Positions 1-10,246 of a stretch of 64,000 nucleotides of DNA are shown piece after piece. Position 1 is the first letter of the stretch. Every line of letters begins with the position of its first letter. The notes under the pieces were generated by a model, which searched no databases, had not been told where the DNA came from, and saw only the letters and a program-made list of their open reading frames with translations. Source of the stretch: Chitinophagaceae bacterium (lineage in GTDB: Bacteria > Bacteroidota > Bacteroidia > Chitinophagales > Chitinophagaceae); assembly GCA_947454155.1 (NCBI GenBank), contig CANGIT010000006.1, positions 1-64,000 on the forward strand, written 5' to 3'. Made by a program: the position numbers and the translations under genes.

Positions 1-174
1 GCCAGTGGATTGATTTACGGACTGGTGACCGGTATGCCCATGGGCGAAGCCGCAGAGTTCGGTGTGGCCGCAAGTGCGCTGAAACACACCATCCCCGGCG
101 ATCTGAACCATGCTACACTGGCTGAAGTGAAAGATCTGATGAAAGGCGATGGTTCGGGAAGAGTTCAACGTTAA
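1..174 (+). CDS. PfkB-family carbohydrate kinase, C-terminal fragment (probable 2-keto-3-deoxygluconate kinase)
   Basis: Frame 1 open from window edge to TAA at 172-174; translation ASGLIYGLVTGMPMGEAAEFGVAASALKHTIPGDLNHATLAEVK... matches PfkB C-terminal pattern; next to uxaC/A/B. Confidence 0.75.
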   Translation, partial: ASGLIYGLVTGMPMGEAAEFGVAASALKHTIPGDLNHATLAEVKDLMKGDGSGRVQR

Positions 175-194
175 TCAACCTATCAACGTAAAAC

Positions 195-225
195 AAAAAA
201 GGAAGACAATCGTCTTCCTTTTTTT
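195..225. terminator. Bidirectional rho-independent terminator
   Basis: AAAAAAGGAAGAC-AATC-GTCTTCCTTTTTTT between convergent kinase and uxaC. Confidence 0.85.
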
Positions 226-241
226 GTTCAAGCTGTTATCA

Positions 242-1690
242 TTAAACAACCAGCGCTTTCGCGGGCTGTTGAATATGTGTCCAATTGAAATATTCAGCTG
301 CATTGTTGTAACATATGTTCTGTATCACTTGTCCTGTCCAGGCGATATCATTGGGCAGCTCACCCTGTTCGATCTCTTCACCGAAGAGATTGCATAAAAT
401 TCTGCGGAAGTATTCGTGACGTGGATAAGAAAGGAAACTGCGGCTATCGGTGAGCATACCTACGAATCGGCTGAGCAGCCCCATGTTGCTGAGGGCATTC
501 AGCTGTTTGATCATGCCGTCTTTCTGATCGAGGAACCACCAGCCACTGCCCCATTGCACTTTGCCGACAACAGATCCATCATTGAAATTGCCAATCATGG
601 TGGCCATCAGTTCATTGTCGGCCGGATTGAGATTGTAGATGATGGTTTTAGCGAGTTTATTGTTGGTGTCGAGTTTGTTCAAGAATTTAGCCAAGGCGCG
701 TGCCTGAGGAAAATCGCCAATACTGTCCCATCCGGTATCGGGCCCCAGCTGGCTCATCATTCTGGAGTTGTTGTTGCGGATGGCACCCAGATGATATTGT
801 TGAACCCAGCCTCTTTCCCAATCCCATTCGGCGAATATCACCAACATGGCCGATTTGAATTTTCTGTTTTCTTCCAGCGTTAGCTGATGACCCGAACGGA
901 TTTTCAAGAAATACGACTGCACCTCTTCCATCGTATAATCATCGGCGTAAATTTCTTCCAATCCATGATCACTCACCGAACAATGATTGGCCACAAAATA
1001 ATCGTGACGTAATTTCAATGCTTTCAGATAATCGTCGAAATTGCTGATAGACACATCCGATGCGGCTTCCAGCAGTGTTAGATAATTATTGAAAGAGGTG
1101 GCATTGTCTACGTTCATCGCCTTATCTGGACGAAAAGCCGGAAACACTTTGAAAGGCGTAGCGGCTTCATCGGCTTCGATTTGTTGATGATGGCAAAGAT
1201 TATCGATAGGATCATCGGTGGTGCAAATCACTTTCACATTCATCTTGTTCAACAAGCCTTTTACGGAGTAATCAGGTGTTTGTAACAAGCCATTACAAGT
1301 ATCATATACACGACGAGCGTTATCGCCATTGAGTATTTCATTCACGCCAAAATAACGCTGTAATTCCAAATGCGTCCAGTGATACAATGGATTGCGCAAA
1401 GTATAAGGAACCGTCTTGGCCCATTGCTCAAATTTTTCATAATCATCGGCATCGCCGGTGCAGTATCTCTCATTCACTCCATTGGTGCGCATGGCGCGCC
1501 ATTTATAATGGTCGCCATACAACCAAACCTGTGTTAGGTTTTTGAAATTGAGGTCCTGTGCAATCTGGTCGGGCATCAAGTGATTGTGATAATCTATAAT
1601 GGGCATTGATTTCGCAAAATCGTGGTAGAGCTTTTCTGCTGTTTTATTTTTCAGTAAAAAGTTTTCGTCTAAGAATGTTTTCATTATCAA
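242..1690 (-). CDS. uxaC: Uronate (glucuronate/galacturonate) isomerase
   Basis: 482 aa ORF; MPIIDYHNHLMPDQIAQDLNF and other UxaC-typical sequence. Confidence 0.95.
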   Translation of the reverse strand: MIMKTFLDENFLLKNKTAEKLYHDFAKSMPIIDYHNHLMPDQIAQDLNFKNLTQVWLYGDHYKWRAMRTNGVNERYCTGDADDYEKFEQWAKTVPYTLRNPLYHWTHLELQRYFGVNEILNGDNARRVYDTCNGLLQTPDYSVKGLLNKMNVKVICTTDDPIDNLCHHQQIEADEAATPFKVFPAFRPDKAMNVDNATSFNNYLTLLEAASDVSISNFDDYLKALKLRHDYFVANHCSVSDHGLEEIYADDYTMEEVQSYFLKIRSGHQLTLEENRKFKSAMLVIFAEWDWERGWVQQYHLGAIRNNNSRMMSQLGPDTGWDSIGDFPQARALAKFLNKLDTNNKLAKTIIYNLNPADNELMATMIGNFNDGSVVGKVQWGSGWWFLDQKDGMIKQLNALSNMGLLSRFVGMLTDSRSFLSYPRHEYFRRILCNLFGEEIEQGELPNDIAWTGQVIQNICYNNAAEYFNWTHIQQPAKALVV

Positions 1691-1720
1691 AACAGTTTAT
1701 TATAAATCAAGATAGTAAAA

Positions 1721-3361
1721 TTATAAAGACACGCCTCTCTTCCATGGAATAAAATCATCCTGGTTGAGTCGCACTGCATGAGGAATCACTTCGCCACTGG
1801 CAGCCTTGATACAATATTCTAGAATCGCCCTTCCCATTTCAGGAATTGTTTTCTCTCCTTCTACAACCGGTCCGCAATCAATGTCAATGATATCATTCAT
1901 TCTTTTGGTAAGATTGGAATTGGACGAAACCTTGATGGTGGGACAAACCGGATTGCCGGTGGGCGTTCCCAATCCTGTGGTGAAGAGAATCAAAGTGGCG
2001 CCACTGGCGGCTTTCCCGGTTGTGGCTTCCACGTCGTTGCCGGGTGTACACACCAAACTCAGGCCTGGTTTTGTGGCGGGTTCGGTATAATCCAGTGTTT
2101 CCACAATGGGAGCTGTTCCACCTTTCTTGGCTGCGCCGGCACTTTTCATGGCATCGGTAATCAAGCCGTCGCGGATGTTGCCGGGAGAAGGATTCATGTG
2201 AAATCCAGATCCTGCCGCAATCACTTGTTTTTCGTAGCCTTTCATCAGCTTGGTAAACTTTGCCGCGGTTTCTTCGTTTACGCAACGATCCACCAGTTCC
2301 TGTTCAACACCGCAGAGCTCTGGAAATTCGGCCAGCAAAACCTTGCCACCCAATGCCACCAGCAAATCGCTGCAATAGCCTACAGCAGGATTGGCACTGA
2401 TACCACTGAAACCATCGCTGCCACCGCATTTCACGCCCAATGTCAATTGACTGAGCGGAGCAGGTTCTCTTCTGTATTCGTTGATTTTTATCAATCCGCT
2501 AAAAGTGGATTTGATGGCATCTGAAATCAGCTGTTCTTCACTTTGTGATTGTTGCTGGGTGAAGATGTGCATGGGTTTATCGAAAGAAGGATTCAATGTT
2601 TTCAAGTCTTGCAAGAAATCGTTCACTTGCAAATTTTGGCAACCCAAACTCAAAACAGTTACGCCACCTACATTGGGATGATTGGCATAAGCCGCCAGCA
2701 ATTTACTGAGCACGGCAGCATCCTGACGAATACCACCACAACCTCCATCGTGGTTCAGAAACTTGATACCATCCACATGCTTGAACAATCGATGGGCAGC
2801 GGGTGAATTTGCAGGAGAAAAATCGACTTGTTCTATGACACTGCCTTGTGCATAAGCATCCACCAGCTGATGTGTGAAGGCTTTGTATTTATCCGTCACC
2901 GCATACCCCAGTTCATTGTGCAATGCTTCGCGGATCACATCCAAATTTCTGTTTTCGCAAAAAACCATGGGAATGAACAACCAGTAATTAGCGGTACCAA
3001 CACGACCATCAGTCCTGTGATAGCCCATGAAAGTTCTGCCTTCAAAATCAGCAACATCGGGTGCTTTCCATTCATACGAAGCATTTCTCCACGCATAATC
3101 CGAAGTGGCATGTTTCACATTGTTTACATTCATCCACTGGCCTGCTTTCACTTCGTGTTGGGTAGTTCCCACTACCACGCCGTACATGATGATCTTTTCA
3201 CCGGCCTTCATGTCGTGTTCGAAGAATTTATGTTTGGCTTCCACTTTTTCTTTCAACTGGTATACTGTACCGTTATAAGAAACGGTTTCACCCTCATTCA
3301 AATCGGTGAGTGCCACGAGCATATTGTCACCTGGGTGGATTTTCAGAATTTTTTGTTTCAT
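1721..3361 (-). CDS. uxaA: Altronate dehydratase
   Basis: 546 aa ORF; N-terminal SAF-like segment, TFMGYHRTDGRVGTANYWLFIP, GLSLVCTPGNDVEATTGKAASGA. Confidence 0.95.
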   Translation of the reverse strand: MKQKILKIHPGDNMLVALTDLNEGETVSYNGTVYQLKEKVEAKHKFFEHDMKAGEKIIMYGVVVGTTQHEVKAGQWMNVNNVKHATSDYAWRNASYEWKAPDVADFEGRTFMGYHRTDGRVGTANYWLFIPMVFCENRNLDVIREALHNELGYAVTDKYKAFTHQLVDAYAQGSVIEQVDFSPANSPAAHRLFKHVDGIKFLNHDGGCGGIRQDAAVLSKLLAAYANHPNVGGVTVLSLGCQNLQVNDFLQDLKTLNPSFDKPMHIFTQQQSQSEEQLISDAIKSTFSGLIKINEYRREPAPLSQLTLGVKCGGSDGFSGISANPAVGYCSDLLVALGGKVLLAEFPELCGVEQELVDRCVNEETAAKFTKLMKGYEKQVIAAGSGFHMNPSPGNIRDGLITDAMKSAGAAKKGGTAPIVETLDYTEPATKPGLSLVCTPGNDVEATTGKAASGATLILFTTGLGTPTGNPVCPTIKVSSNSNLTKRMNDIIDIDCGPVVEGEKTIPEMGRAILEYCIKAASGEVIPHAVRLNQDDFIPWKRGVSL

Positions 3362-3411
3362 TTTCTATTGAAATACTAAGCTTTAAAAAAAATCATTTCA
3401 TCATTCCATCA

Positions 3412-4947
3412 TCAAAACACCATCTCTTTATTTTCTATGGCGTTTACAACTTGCATCACACCCGATGCCATCATCTGATGAAGGTTCTTCAATACAGCAT
3501 CGGCAAAGCCATTCAACTCGCGCAAATCCATTCCCCACAATTCAACATTGGCCAACACCGCATTAACGACACCAGGCACATCATGTTGTTGCCAGCAATC
3601 GTGAAACCAAGCAGCCGCATCATCGTTGATGGGATATTCCATTTCATTGACCTTTCCGAAATACCTGCCATTCTCTACACGTACAGGTTTCATGAAAAGC
3701 AGATAGGCAGCAAAACCTGCTGTCATTCTTTCGGGAGATTTCCCATGCAGTTCCACATATCTTTTCAGCAAAGGCAGATTTCTCATTTTCATCTTGGAAG
3801 TAAACTGTGCCGTGATGCTGATCCACTGATGATCGATATAGGGGTTGCAGAATCGTTCAATCACTTGATGGGCATAGTTGGACTTCACTTCCTTATCGAT
3901 ATCCAAAGGAATGGCTGCAGCAATTTCCTCTTGCATCATGTTGGCGGCAAATGCGCCATATTGTTTGTCGAGCATGGCATCGCGGGTAAAATTGAAGCCC
4001 GCCAGAAATGCCAATCCACAGTTGAATGTATGTGTACCGTTCAAAAGCCTGAGCTTGAGCTCGCGATAAGTATCTATGTTGTTTTCAATGACAACACCAT
4101 TGTTTATTTGCGCAAATGACAAAATAGCTTTGATGGCTTCATCCCCTTCGATGGCCCACAAGCTGAACAACTCACTCACGCTTAAAAGACCATCCGTATA
4201 GCCGAGTGCATCCTGTATTTTCTGTAATTCAGGCTGCGCGGGTTTTCCGGGCACGATGCGGTCTACCAGAGAATTGCAGAACCTGTTGTGTTCTTCGAGC
4301 CAGACCATCACCTTCTCCTCCACCTCGTTGAAGCGGGCCAGTTCCAATATGATCTGTTTCAATTTTGTACCATTGTCCGGAATCAGTTCGGCTGGCACCA
4401 CCACCATGCCGTGAGCGGCACTGCCATCAAATGCATGGTATCTTTCCAGCAAGAAGGCCAGTAATTTTCCGGGGAATGAAGAAGGGGCTTCCGTCCCAAT
4501 TTTTTCTTTCACCAGCTGAATGCCTACTTCCGTGGTATTGGAAATAATGATTTTCATTTCGGGATTGTGAGCACAGCGAAGGATATCATTCCATTGGCTA
4601 CCGGCCACCAACACACGACTGATGGAAGCATTGATGGAAATTTCTTCCTTTATTTTTCCATTCTCCAATCCTTTGGAACAAACTGTATACAGACTGTCTT
4701 GCGTATCAAACTCACGACTGTCGCCGTTGCTGGTGGATTTTATCACTACCACTCTCCCATTGAACACGCCTTTTTTGTTGGCTTTATCGATAAAATAGTC
4801 GGCAAACGAACGGATGAAAACGCCCGTACCGAATTGCAGCACTTTTTCGGGCAGTGAAAAAATATCTTGTTGTGGCAGGTCGATTCGTTCCCCGTTGATG
4901 GAGGGTAAATTATGTTTGGATAATATCATTGAAATGGTGTTATTCAT
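3412..4947 (-). CDS. uxaB: Tagaturonate reductase (mannitol dehydrogenase family)
   Basis: 511 aa ORF; VLQFGTGVFIRSFADYFIDKAN, LKLRLLNGTHTFNCGLAFLAGF. Confidence 0.92.
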   Translation of the reverse strand: MNNTISMILSKHNLPSINGERIDLPQQDIFSLPEKVLQFGTGVFIRSFADYFIDKANKKGVFNGRVVVIKSTSNGDSREFDTQDSLYTVCSKGLENGKIKEEISINASISRVLVAGSQWNDILRCAHNPEMKIIISNTTEVGIQLVKEKIGTEAPSSFPGKLLAFLLERYHAFDGSAAHGMVVVPAELIPDNGTKLKQIILELARFNEVEEKVMVWLEEHNRFCNSLVDRIVPGKPAQPELQKIQDALGYTDGLLSVSELFSLWAIEGDEAIKAILSFAQINNGVVIENNIDTYRELKLRLLNGTHTFNCGLAFLAGFNFTRDAMLDKQYGAFAANMMQEEIAAAIPLDIDKEVKSNYAHQVIERFCNPYIDHQWISITAQFTSKMKMRNLPLLKRYVELHGKSPERMTAGFAAYLLFMKPVRVENGRYFGKVNEMEYPINDDAAAWFHDCWQQHDVPGVVNAVLANVELWGMDLRELNGFADAVLKNLHQMMASGVMQVVNAIENKEMVF

Positions 4948-5959
4948 TTATTAATTTTCTCTCAGGCATCCAGCCTGTATTGATCATAAATTTTGTTGTA
5001 CTGCCATATTTGGCCATGAGTTCTTCCGGTGCATTGTCTGCCATCCAGCCATAGTCGCCGGTTGCACGATGGCAATTCTTGTAATAAATACGATGGCCCC
5101 ATTGAACATCGGTGCTTTTTTGCACATGATAAACAGGTGCATCTTTCATTTGTGCGGAGAATTGGCAATCGACCAGCAACATTTGCGCATCGCGATGATA
5201 ACGACCCAGAGAAAATCCTTCGTAACCATTGAACTTGCAATTTTTCAAAACAGAAATGCTATTGGGATTTTTACTGCCGTCGTGCCAGATGATGGCGGGT
5301 CCATTGTAGGCATGAAACTCACAGTTTTCGGCAAAAGAAAAACCTCTGGGGCAAAACAGATCCACACCGCCTTCAAAACGACATTCATTAAAATAAAAAA
5401 CACCATTTTCCACATCCCAGGGACTCATGGTATCTCCACCGAAAGAACTGAAGGTGCAATTGACGGCACTGAAACGAGTGCCTTTCATCAAGCGCACAGC
5501 CATCTGGTGACCTGTGCGGGTAAGCTTTTTTAGATGCCCGGCGGTATCGTTCGCACAGGGTATCGTTCTTTCTTCGGTAAAATCAAAACCAAAAGTATTT
5601 TTCACCGTCAAGTTTCTTAGATAGACATCATTGCCTTTTATGTTGATGGTGGCTACACCCCAGTCATCGGGATGACTGCAGCGAAAAGAATCTCGGGCTA
5701 TAGATGATGTGACGATGACTTTATCACGAAGTTCTCCGGTTATCAAAATATTGTTTTTGGCTATCAAGAGTTGTTCATGATAGGTCCCGCTCATGATGTA
5801 AATTTCGTAAGGCAACGCACTGCTGTCGGGTACGCTGTTGATAGCTTCCTGAATAGTTTTGAAGCATTGAGTTCCGGGTTGCTGACATACCAATATCCTT
5901 CTCTGCGCTGTTGAAAAGACAGCGATAAAACAAAATAATATGATAAGTATCGACCTCAT
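4940..5959 (-). CDS. Pectinesterase family protein
   Basis: 339 aa ORF with signal peptide; right-handed beta-helix/pectinesterase-like FKTIQEAINSVP...YEIYIMSGTYHEQLLI; overlaps uxaB by 8 bp. Confidence 0.85.
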   Translation of the reverse strand: MRSILIILFCFIAVFSTAQRRILVCQQPGTQCFKTIQEAINSVPDSSALPYEIYIMSGTYHEQLLIAKNNILITGELRDKVIVTSSIARDSFRCSHPDDWGVATINIKGNDVYLRNLTVKNTFGFDFTEERTIPCANDTAGHLKKLTRTGHQMAVRLMKGTRFSAVNCTFSSFGGDTMSPWDVENGVFYFNECRFEGGVDLFCPRGFSFAENCEFHAYNGPAIIWHDGSKNPNSISVLKNCKFNGYEGFSLGRYHRDAQMLLVDCQFSAQMKDAPVYHVQKSTDVQWGHRIYYKNCHRATGDYGWMADNAPEELMAKYGSTTKFMINTGWMPERKLINE

Positions 5960-7923
5960 TTTTTTGAAGCATTCAGCAAGAGCATCTCGAACAATGCAGT
6001 GGCCGCAGCATAATTTTTAAAAGTATCAGGCAATTTTCTGCCATCAATGTATTCATTGTAAAACCAGGGATCACCCACGGCAAAAATGGTTCCTTTGCCA
6101 TAATGGGACACCGTCATCAACACTTCTCCGTTTTCCTGATAAACTACTTTTGTTTTCACACCGGCTTTGACAGGGGTGATCAACGTCTGTGTGCACAGTT
6201 GTTTGATGTATCCTTTGCCGGCACTTCCAAAAATTTCACCGGCCTGATTCAGGTCAACGGCCCCCTCTTCGAAATTGTCATTTTTCACATCATGACGCAC
6301 ATTGACATTCCATTGAAAACCGAATTGCGCAGCGAGTTTGTTGAAATGTTCAAACTCCACATTGTTGCTGTCGTTGGCCATCAGCAATAACACACCGCCT
6401 TTTTTCACAAAACTGCAAATGGCATCAATGTGTTCGGCCTGAATATAATTAGGCGACTTATTTTCTTTCGGCCAGTCGGGATCGATGAGCACATACACCG
6501 CAGCTTTCTTCAGCTCTTTTTTTGTGGGAGGACCATTCAGCACCGCCGTTTCACCACCCAGTTGATGGATGATATGGTTCACAAAAGAATATCCTCCGTT
6601 ATCTCTTTCCCACCATTTATAATGAAACACCACTTCTTTACCAAATGCGTCCTTATGTGTTTCGCGGTTGAAGTAGTTGTCCATGAGCACCAGACGACGT
6701 GACTCATCCGACGGCAAATGATAATAGGTCAGAGGATCTCTGCCCCAACTTTTCAAAGCCATCACATTGTTTTCTATTTCAGCAGAAGCCATCAGAAATA
6801 CACCCAATCCTTTAGGATCGTTGTCAATTACGGGTTCCGTCATGTAATACTCAAAGCTGCCGTCACGATAAGGTTTGTTACCCAGTCCGCTCACTTTCAC
6901 TGTACCTGAGAGCGAATAAAGGCCATTGTCTTGATGTACAAAATGCTGACAGATGCTGGCATATCCTCTCATCGCCTCAGGCAAAAATGATTTGTTCAGG
7001 TATCGCAGTCTCGACGCTTTAGCCAGAAAATATACAAACTGGCAACTGGCAGAAGCTTCAAAATAATTTTTCTCCTTACCCGGACCATCATAGTTCAGCA
7101 CGTCGTACCAAAGTCCGGCATCTTTGTCCTGATAATTGGCAATGGCAGTTGCCAATCGGTTAGCGATGGCTGTGAGTTGTTTTCTTTTGGGATGATTGGC
7201 AGGAAAAAATTCGAGCACATCCACCAGCGCAGAGGCATACCAGCCCATGGCGCGAGCCCACACCTGTGGAGAGCGGCCATTCAGCTGACTGGCCCATTTT
7301 TCCGATTTTGATTCATCCCAACCATGATACAACAAACCGGTTGAAGGATCGCGCAAATGATTTTCGGCAAGCATAAATTGATTGGCGATATCATCAAAAG
7401 CTGAATCTTCATGAGCCATGGCGGCATATTCGGCATAGAAAGGTTCTGCCATGTAGAGGCCATCGAGCCACATCTGATGAGGATAAATCTGTTTGTGCCA
7501 AAAGCCACCTTCTTGTGTACGCGGCTGATGGCGCAGTTGTTCGCGCAGTTGCTGAGCGGCTTTGAGGTATTTTTCTTTTTGCGTGACCTTATACAACATC
7601 AGCAACACGCGACCATTGTTGATGTTGTCGATATTGAACTCTTCGGGGCGATAGATTTTGATATTCCCTTTGTCATCTACAAAAAAATCCATTTGTTTTT
7701 GGATGTATTTGAAATACTCGCCGTTACCGGTATTAAGCCATTGCGCCTCTATTCCTTTCAGCACCACGCCCATATCGTAAGTCCATTTGGCCGGCTTGTT
7801 GCCAAGGGAAAAAGAATCTTTCCAAATACCCATGGTGGCACTGGCCATTCCTGTAGCCGCTTCATGTTGTGCATGAGCCTCTACTCCAAGAAAAAAAGAT
7901 ATGATGATTACGATTTTACGCAT
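5956..7923 (-). CDS. GH88/GH105-type unsaturated rhamnogalacturonyl hydrolase with C-terminal DUF4350-like domain
   Basis: 655 aa ORF; WLDGLYMAEPFYAEYA, RSPQVWARAMGWYASALVDVLEFFP; C-terminal VYVLIDPDWPKENKSPNYIQ...VKKGGVLLLMAND segment. Confidence 0.88.
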   Translation of the reverse strand: MRKIVIIISFFLGVEAHAQHEAATGMASATMGIWKDSFSLGNKPAKWTYDMGVVLKGIEAQWLNTGNGEYFKYIQKQMDFFVDDKGNIKIYRPEEFNIDNINNGRVLLMLYKVTQKEKYLKAAQQLREQLRHQPRTQEGGFWHKQIYPHQMWLDGLYMAEPFYAEYAAMAHEDSAFDDIANQFMLAENHLRDPSTGLLYHGWDESKSEKWASQLNGRSPQVWARAMGWYASALVDVLEFFPANHPKRKQLTAIANRLATAIANYQDKDAGLWYDVLNYDGPGKEKNYFEASASCQFVYFLAKASRLRYLNKSFLPEAMRGYASICQHFVHQDNGLYSLSGTVKVSGLGNKPYRDGSFEYYMTEPVIDNDPKGLGVFLMASAEIENNVMALKSWGRDPLTYYHLPSDESRRLVLMDNYFNRETHKDAFGKEVVFHYKWWERDNGGYSFVNHIIHQLGGETAVLNGPPTKKELKKAAVYVLIDPDWPKENKSPNYIQAEHIDAICSFVKKGGVLLLMANDSNNVEFEHFNKLAAQFGFQWNVNVRHDVKNDNFEEGAVDLNQAGEIFGSAGKGYIKQLCTQTLITPVKAGVKTKVVYQENGEVLMTVSHYGKGTIFAVGDPWFYNEYIDGRKLPDTFKNYAAATALFEMLLLNASKK

Positions 7924-7954
7924 GTAGCTGTTGACGTTGTGCTTTCTTATGGCT

Positions 7955-9598
7955 TCATTTTATTTGAATGACTCCTTCCACGGCTCCCGCATCCAAACGG
8001 TATTTTTCTTTACAATTGGAAAGGTCGGATTGTTCAATAATGATATGGCTATTTCTGTCGCCGCTGATCTGGAAGCCCAAATTTGTTGCTGCAGAAAATT
8101 TAAGTTGAGAGAAATTCAAATGGTCGCTGTTGATGATAGAAGCGGATGGATTGGTGTTGGCGCTGATCACTTCCACATTTTTCATTTCGATGCTGCTGGC
8201 CTCCTGAATATCGATGCCTTCTTTCGCTTTCACATAGATGTTATTAAATCGGATGTTGTTGATATGGGCTTCAGGCAAGCCTCTGATGAAGATGGCTTTT
8301 TCGGCACCATCGCAGTAGATGTTGCTGATGCTGAAATTCCTGAACATAGGCGTAGTTTCATCTACAGGTTTCATTTCCACCTTGGGTAATTCCCTTTTTT
8401 CACCAGGTTGGGGCACAGGATCTTTTGCCGCATAATACATGTCGAACAACATGGCTTCACCCACAATATCTTTCATGTAGATGTTATTGACCACAATATT
8501 TTCCACTACTCCTCCACGGCCACGGGTTGTTTTGAAACGCAGGCCGATATCGGTTCCGATGAAAGTGCAATTTTCCACCTTTACATTTTTAACACCTCCA
8601 CTCATCTCACTGCCAATGACAAATCCGCCATGAGAAGCATATACCGTACATCCTTTGATGATCACATTTTCAGTGGGTTTGTTTCTTTTTCTGCCATCAG
8701 CATCTCTGCCGCTTTTCATGCATAAGGCATCATCCCCCACATCAAAAATTGAATTTTCGATCCAAACATTTTTACAGCTTTCCACATCAATACCATCGCC
8801 ATTTTGAGCATAAGCCGGATTCTTGACTTTGATGTTTTTTACCACCAGATTTTCGCAGAGCATAGGGTGCAAACACCAGGCTGGAGAATTCTGGAAGGTA
8901 ACGCCTTCGAATCTTACATTTTTACAATTGGCGAGCATCACCATGTTGGGGCGCAGAAAATCTTTCACGCTGTCGAAAAAAGCGATTGTTTTCTCAGGGG
9001 TGATGGCACCTGTATTTTTGAAAGTATTGCCGTACATGGATTTGGCGGAAGGGAACCAGGTTTTCTTGTCCTCGCTGACAATGCCACCCGATTCGATGAG
9101 TCGCTTCCATTGACCCGGATTCACCTTGTCTTTTTTCACCATCCTCCACGCATCGCCGTTACCATCGATGATTCCATTTCCTGTGATGGCGATATTGACG
9201 GCACCATCGGCATTGATGGGCGACTGGTTGCGGATTTGGGGCATTCCCTCCCAATTGGTATTCACCAGCTGATAATCATCGAAGTTGCTCGAGAACACCA
9301 GCGTGGCGCCTGTGGCCAGGTGTAAATTCACATTGCTTTTCAATGTAAAAGGGCCACTGAGCCACATGCCGGGAGGCAGCAACACCACACCTCCGCCTTT
9401 TTTGTTGCAGGCTTCAATGGCTTTTGTAATGGCTGCCGTAACCTTTTCGCCACCTTTCATGGCGGCTCCTAAATTCACAATATTGAATGTGTCTTTTCTA
9501 AAAAGGGGAAGTTTATTGGGATTGAAATTGAAATTTTGCTGAGCAAAAGCTGCAAAACTGAGCATTATGCCTACAGCGATGAATATGATACGACGCAT
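7955..9598 (-). CDS. GH28 polygalacturonase-like glycosyl hydrolase
   Basis: 547 aa ORF; NGDGIDVESCKNVWIENSIFDVGDDALCMKSGRDADG, SHGGFVIGSEMSGGVKNV. Confidence 0.93.
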   Translation of the reverse strand: MRRIIFIAVGIMLSFAAFAQQNFNFNPNKLPLFRKDTFNIVNLGAAMKGGEKVTAAITKAIEACNKKGGGVVLLPPGMWLSGPFTLKSNVNLHLATGATLVFSSNFDDYQLVNTNWEGMPQIRNQSPINADGAVNIAITGNGIIDGNGDAWRMVKKDKVNPGQWKRLIESGGIVSEDKKTWFPSAKSMYGNTFKNTGAITPEKTIAFFDSVKDFLRPNMVMLANCKNVRFEGVTFQNSPAWCLHPMLCENLVVKNIKVKNPAYAQNGDGIDVESCKNVWIENSIFDVGDDALCMKSGRDADGRKRNKPTENVIIKGCTVYASHGGFVIGSEMSGGVKNVKVENCTFIGTDIGLRFKTTRGRGGVVENIVVNNIYMKDIVGEAMLFDMYYAAKDPVPQPGEKRELPKVEMKPVDETTPMFRNFSISNIYCDGAEKAIFIRGLPEAHINNIRFNNIYVKAKEGIDIQEASSIEMKNVEVISANTNPSASIINSDHLNFSQLKFSAATNLGFQISGDRNSHIIIEQSDLSNCKEKYRLDAGAVEGVIQIK

Positions 9599-9697
9599 GC
9601 CTGGTTTTCGGTTCTAAAAGATGTAAAAAATGAATGTTCAAGATACACAAATAGCCTTGGCCAAGGCCCCAATTCACCGGGTTTCCGGGTGAATTTT

Positions 9698-9712
9698 TAC
9701 GCAAACGATACC
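9698..9712. promoter_or_regulatory. Candidate transcription factor operator TACGCAAACGATACC
   Basis: Same 15-mer, with W substitutions, upstream of two other genes in the window (41519, 48443); about 100 nt 5' of the GH28 start. Confidence 0.5.
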
Positions 9713-9761
9713 GGGAACGACGTCATTTTCAATTCATTAACCAACAAAAAGCTGGAGGAGA

Positions 9762-10229
9762 TTAAACAACATTTTTAACGGCCTGCCTGGCTAGTAATTT
9801 CCATATTCCATGGATTTTTTGCCAAACGAGCAGTACCTTGAGGTTTACCTCTCCGGGATTGCCTTTGTCCATGGTTTTTGCATGAAGATTGTGGCGGACG
9901 ATGGCTGTTTTTCCGGAAATGGAAATACTTTGTTCTGTAAGATCGATGGCCAAAAAATCGGATCGTCCTGAAGTGATTTTTTTGATGAATTCTTTTTTGC
10001 CTTCAACGTGTCCACTCGAATGACCATAGCTTAGTGCTGCGGTACAGAGTTGATCCAACTTGATACTATCGGCATCAATCATGGCTTGTGTGAGTTGCTG
10101 AACCGCCAATACCACCGATTGACTTTCTTTTGAAATCGGTTGAACCGATGACTGGGCGTCTGCCTCCAATGTCTTTATACTGAAAAATAAAAACAAGAAA
10201 GTCAGCCTCGTTAAAAATTTTGCGTTCAT
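9762..10229 (-). CDS. Nuclear transport factor 2 / DUF4440-like secreted protein
   Basis: 155 aa ORF with signal peptide; SVQPISKESQSVVLAVQQLTQAMIDADSIKLDQLCTAALSYGHSSGHVEGKKEFI. Confidence 0.75.
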   Translation of the reverse strand: MNAKFLTRLTFLFLFFSIKTLEADAQSSVQPISKESQSVVLAVQQLTQAMIDADSIKLDQLCTAALSYGHSSGHVEGKKEFIKKITSGRSDFLAIDLTEQSISISGKTAIVRHNLHAKTMDKGNPGEVNLKVLLVWQKIHGIWKLLARQAVKNVV

Positions 10230-10246
10230 GGTTTATTGCTGTTGAT

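Noticed and set aside
9536-9778. 80-aa plus-strand ORF upstream of GH28
   Set aside because: Overlaps promoter palindromes and the GH28 start, with no similarity or ribosome-binding context recognised
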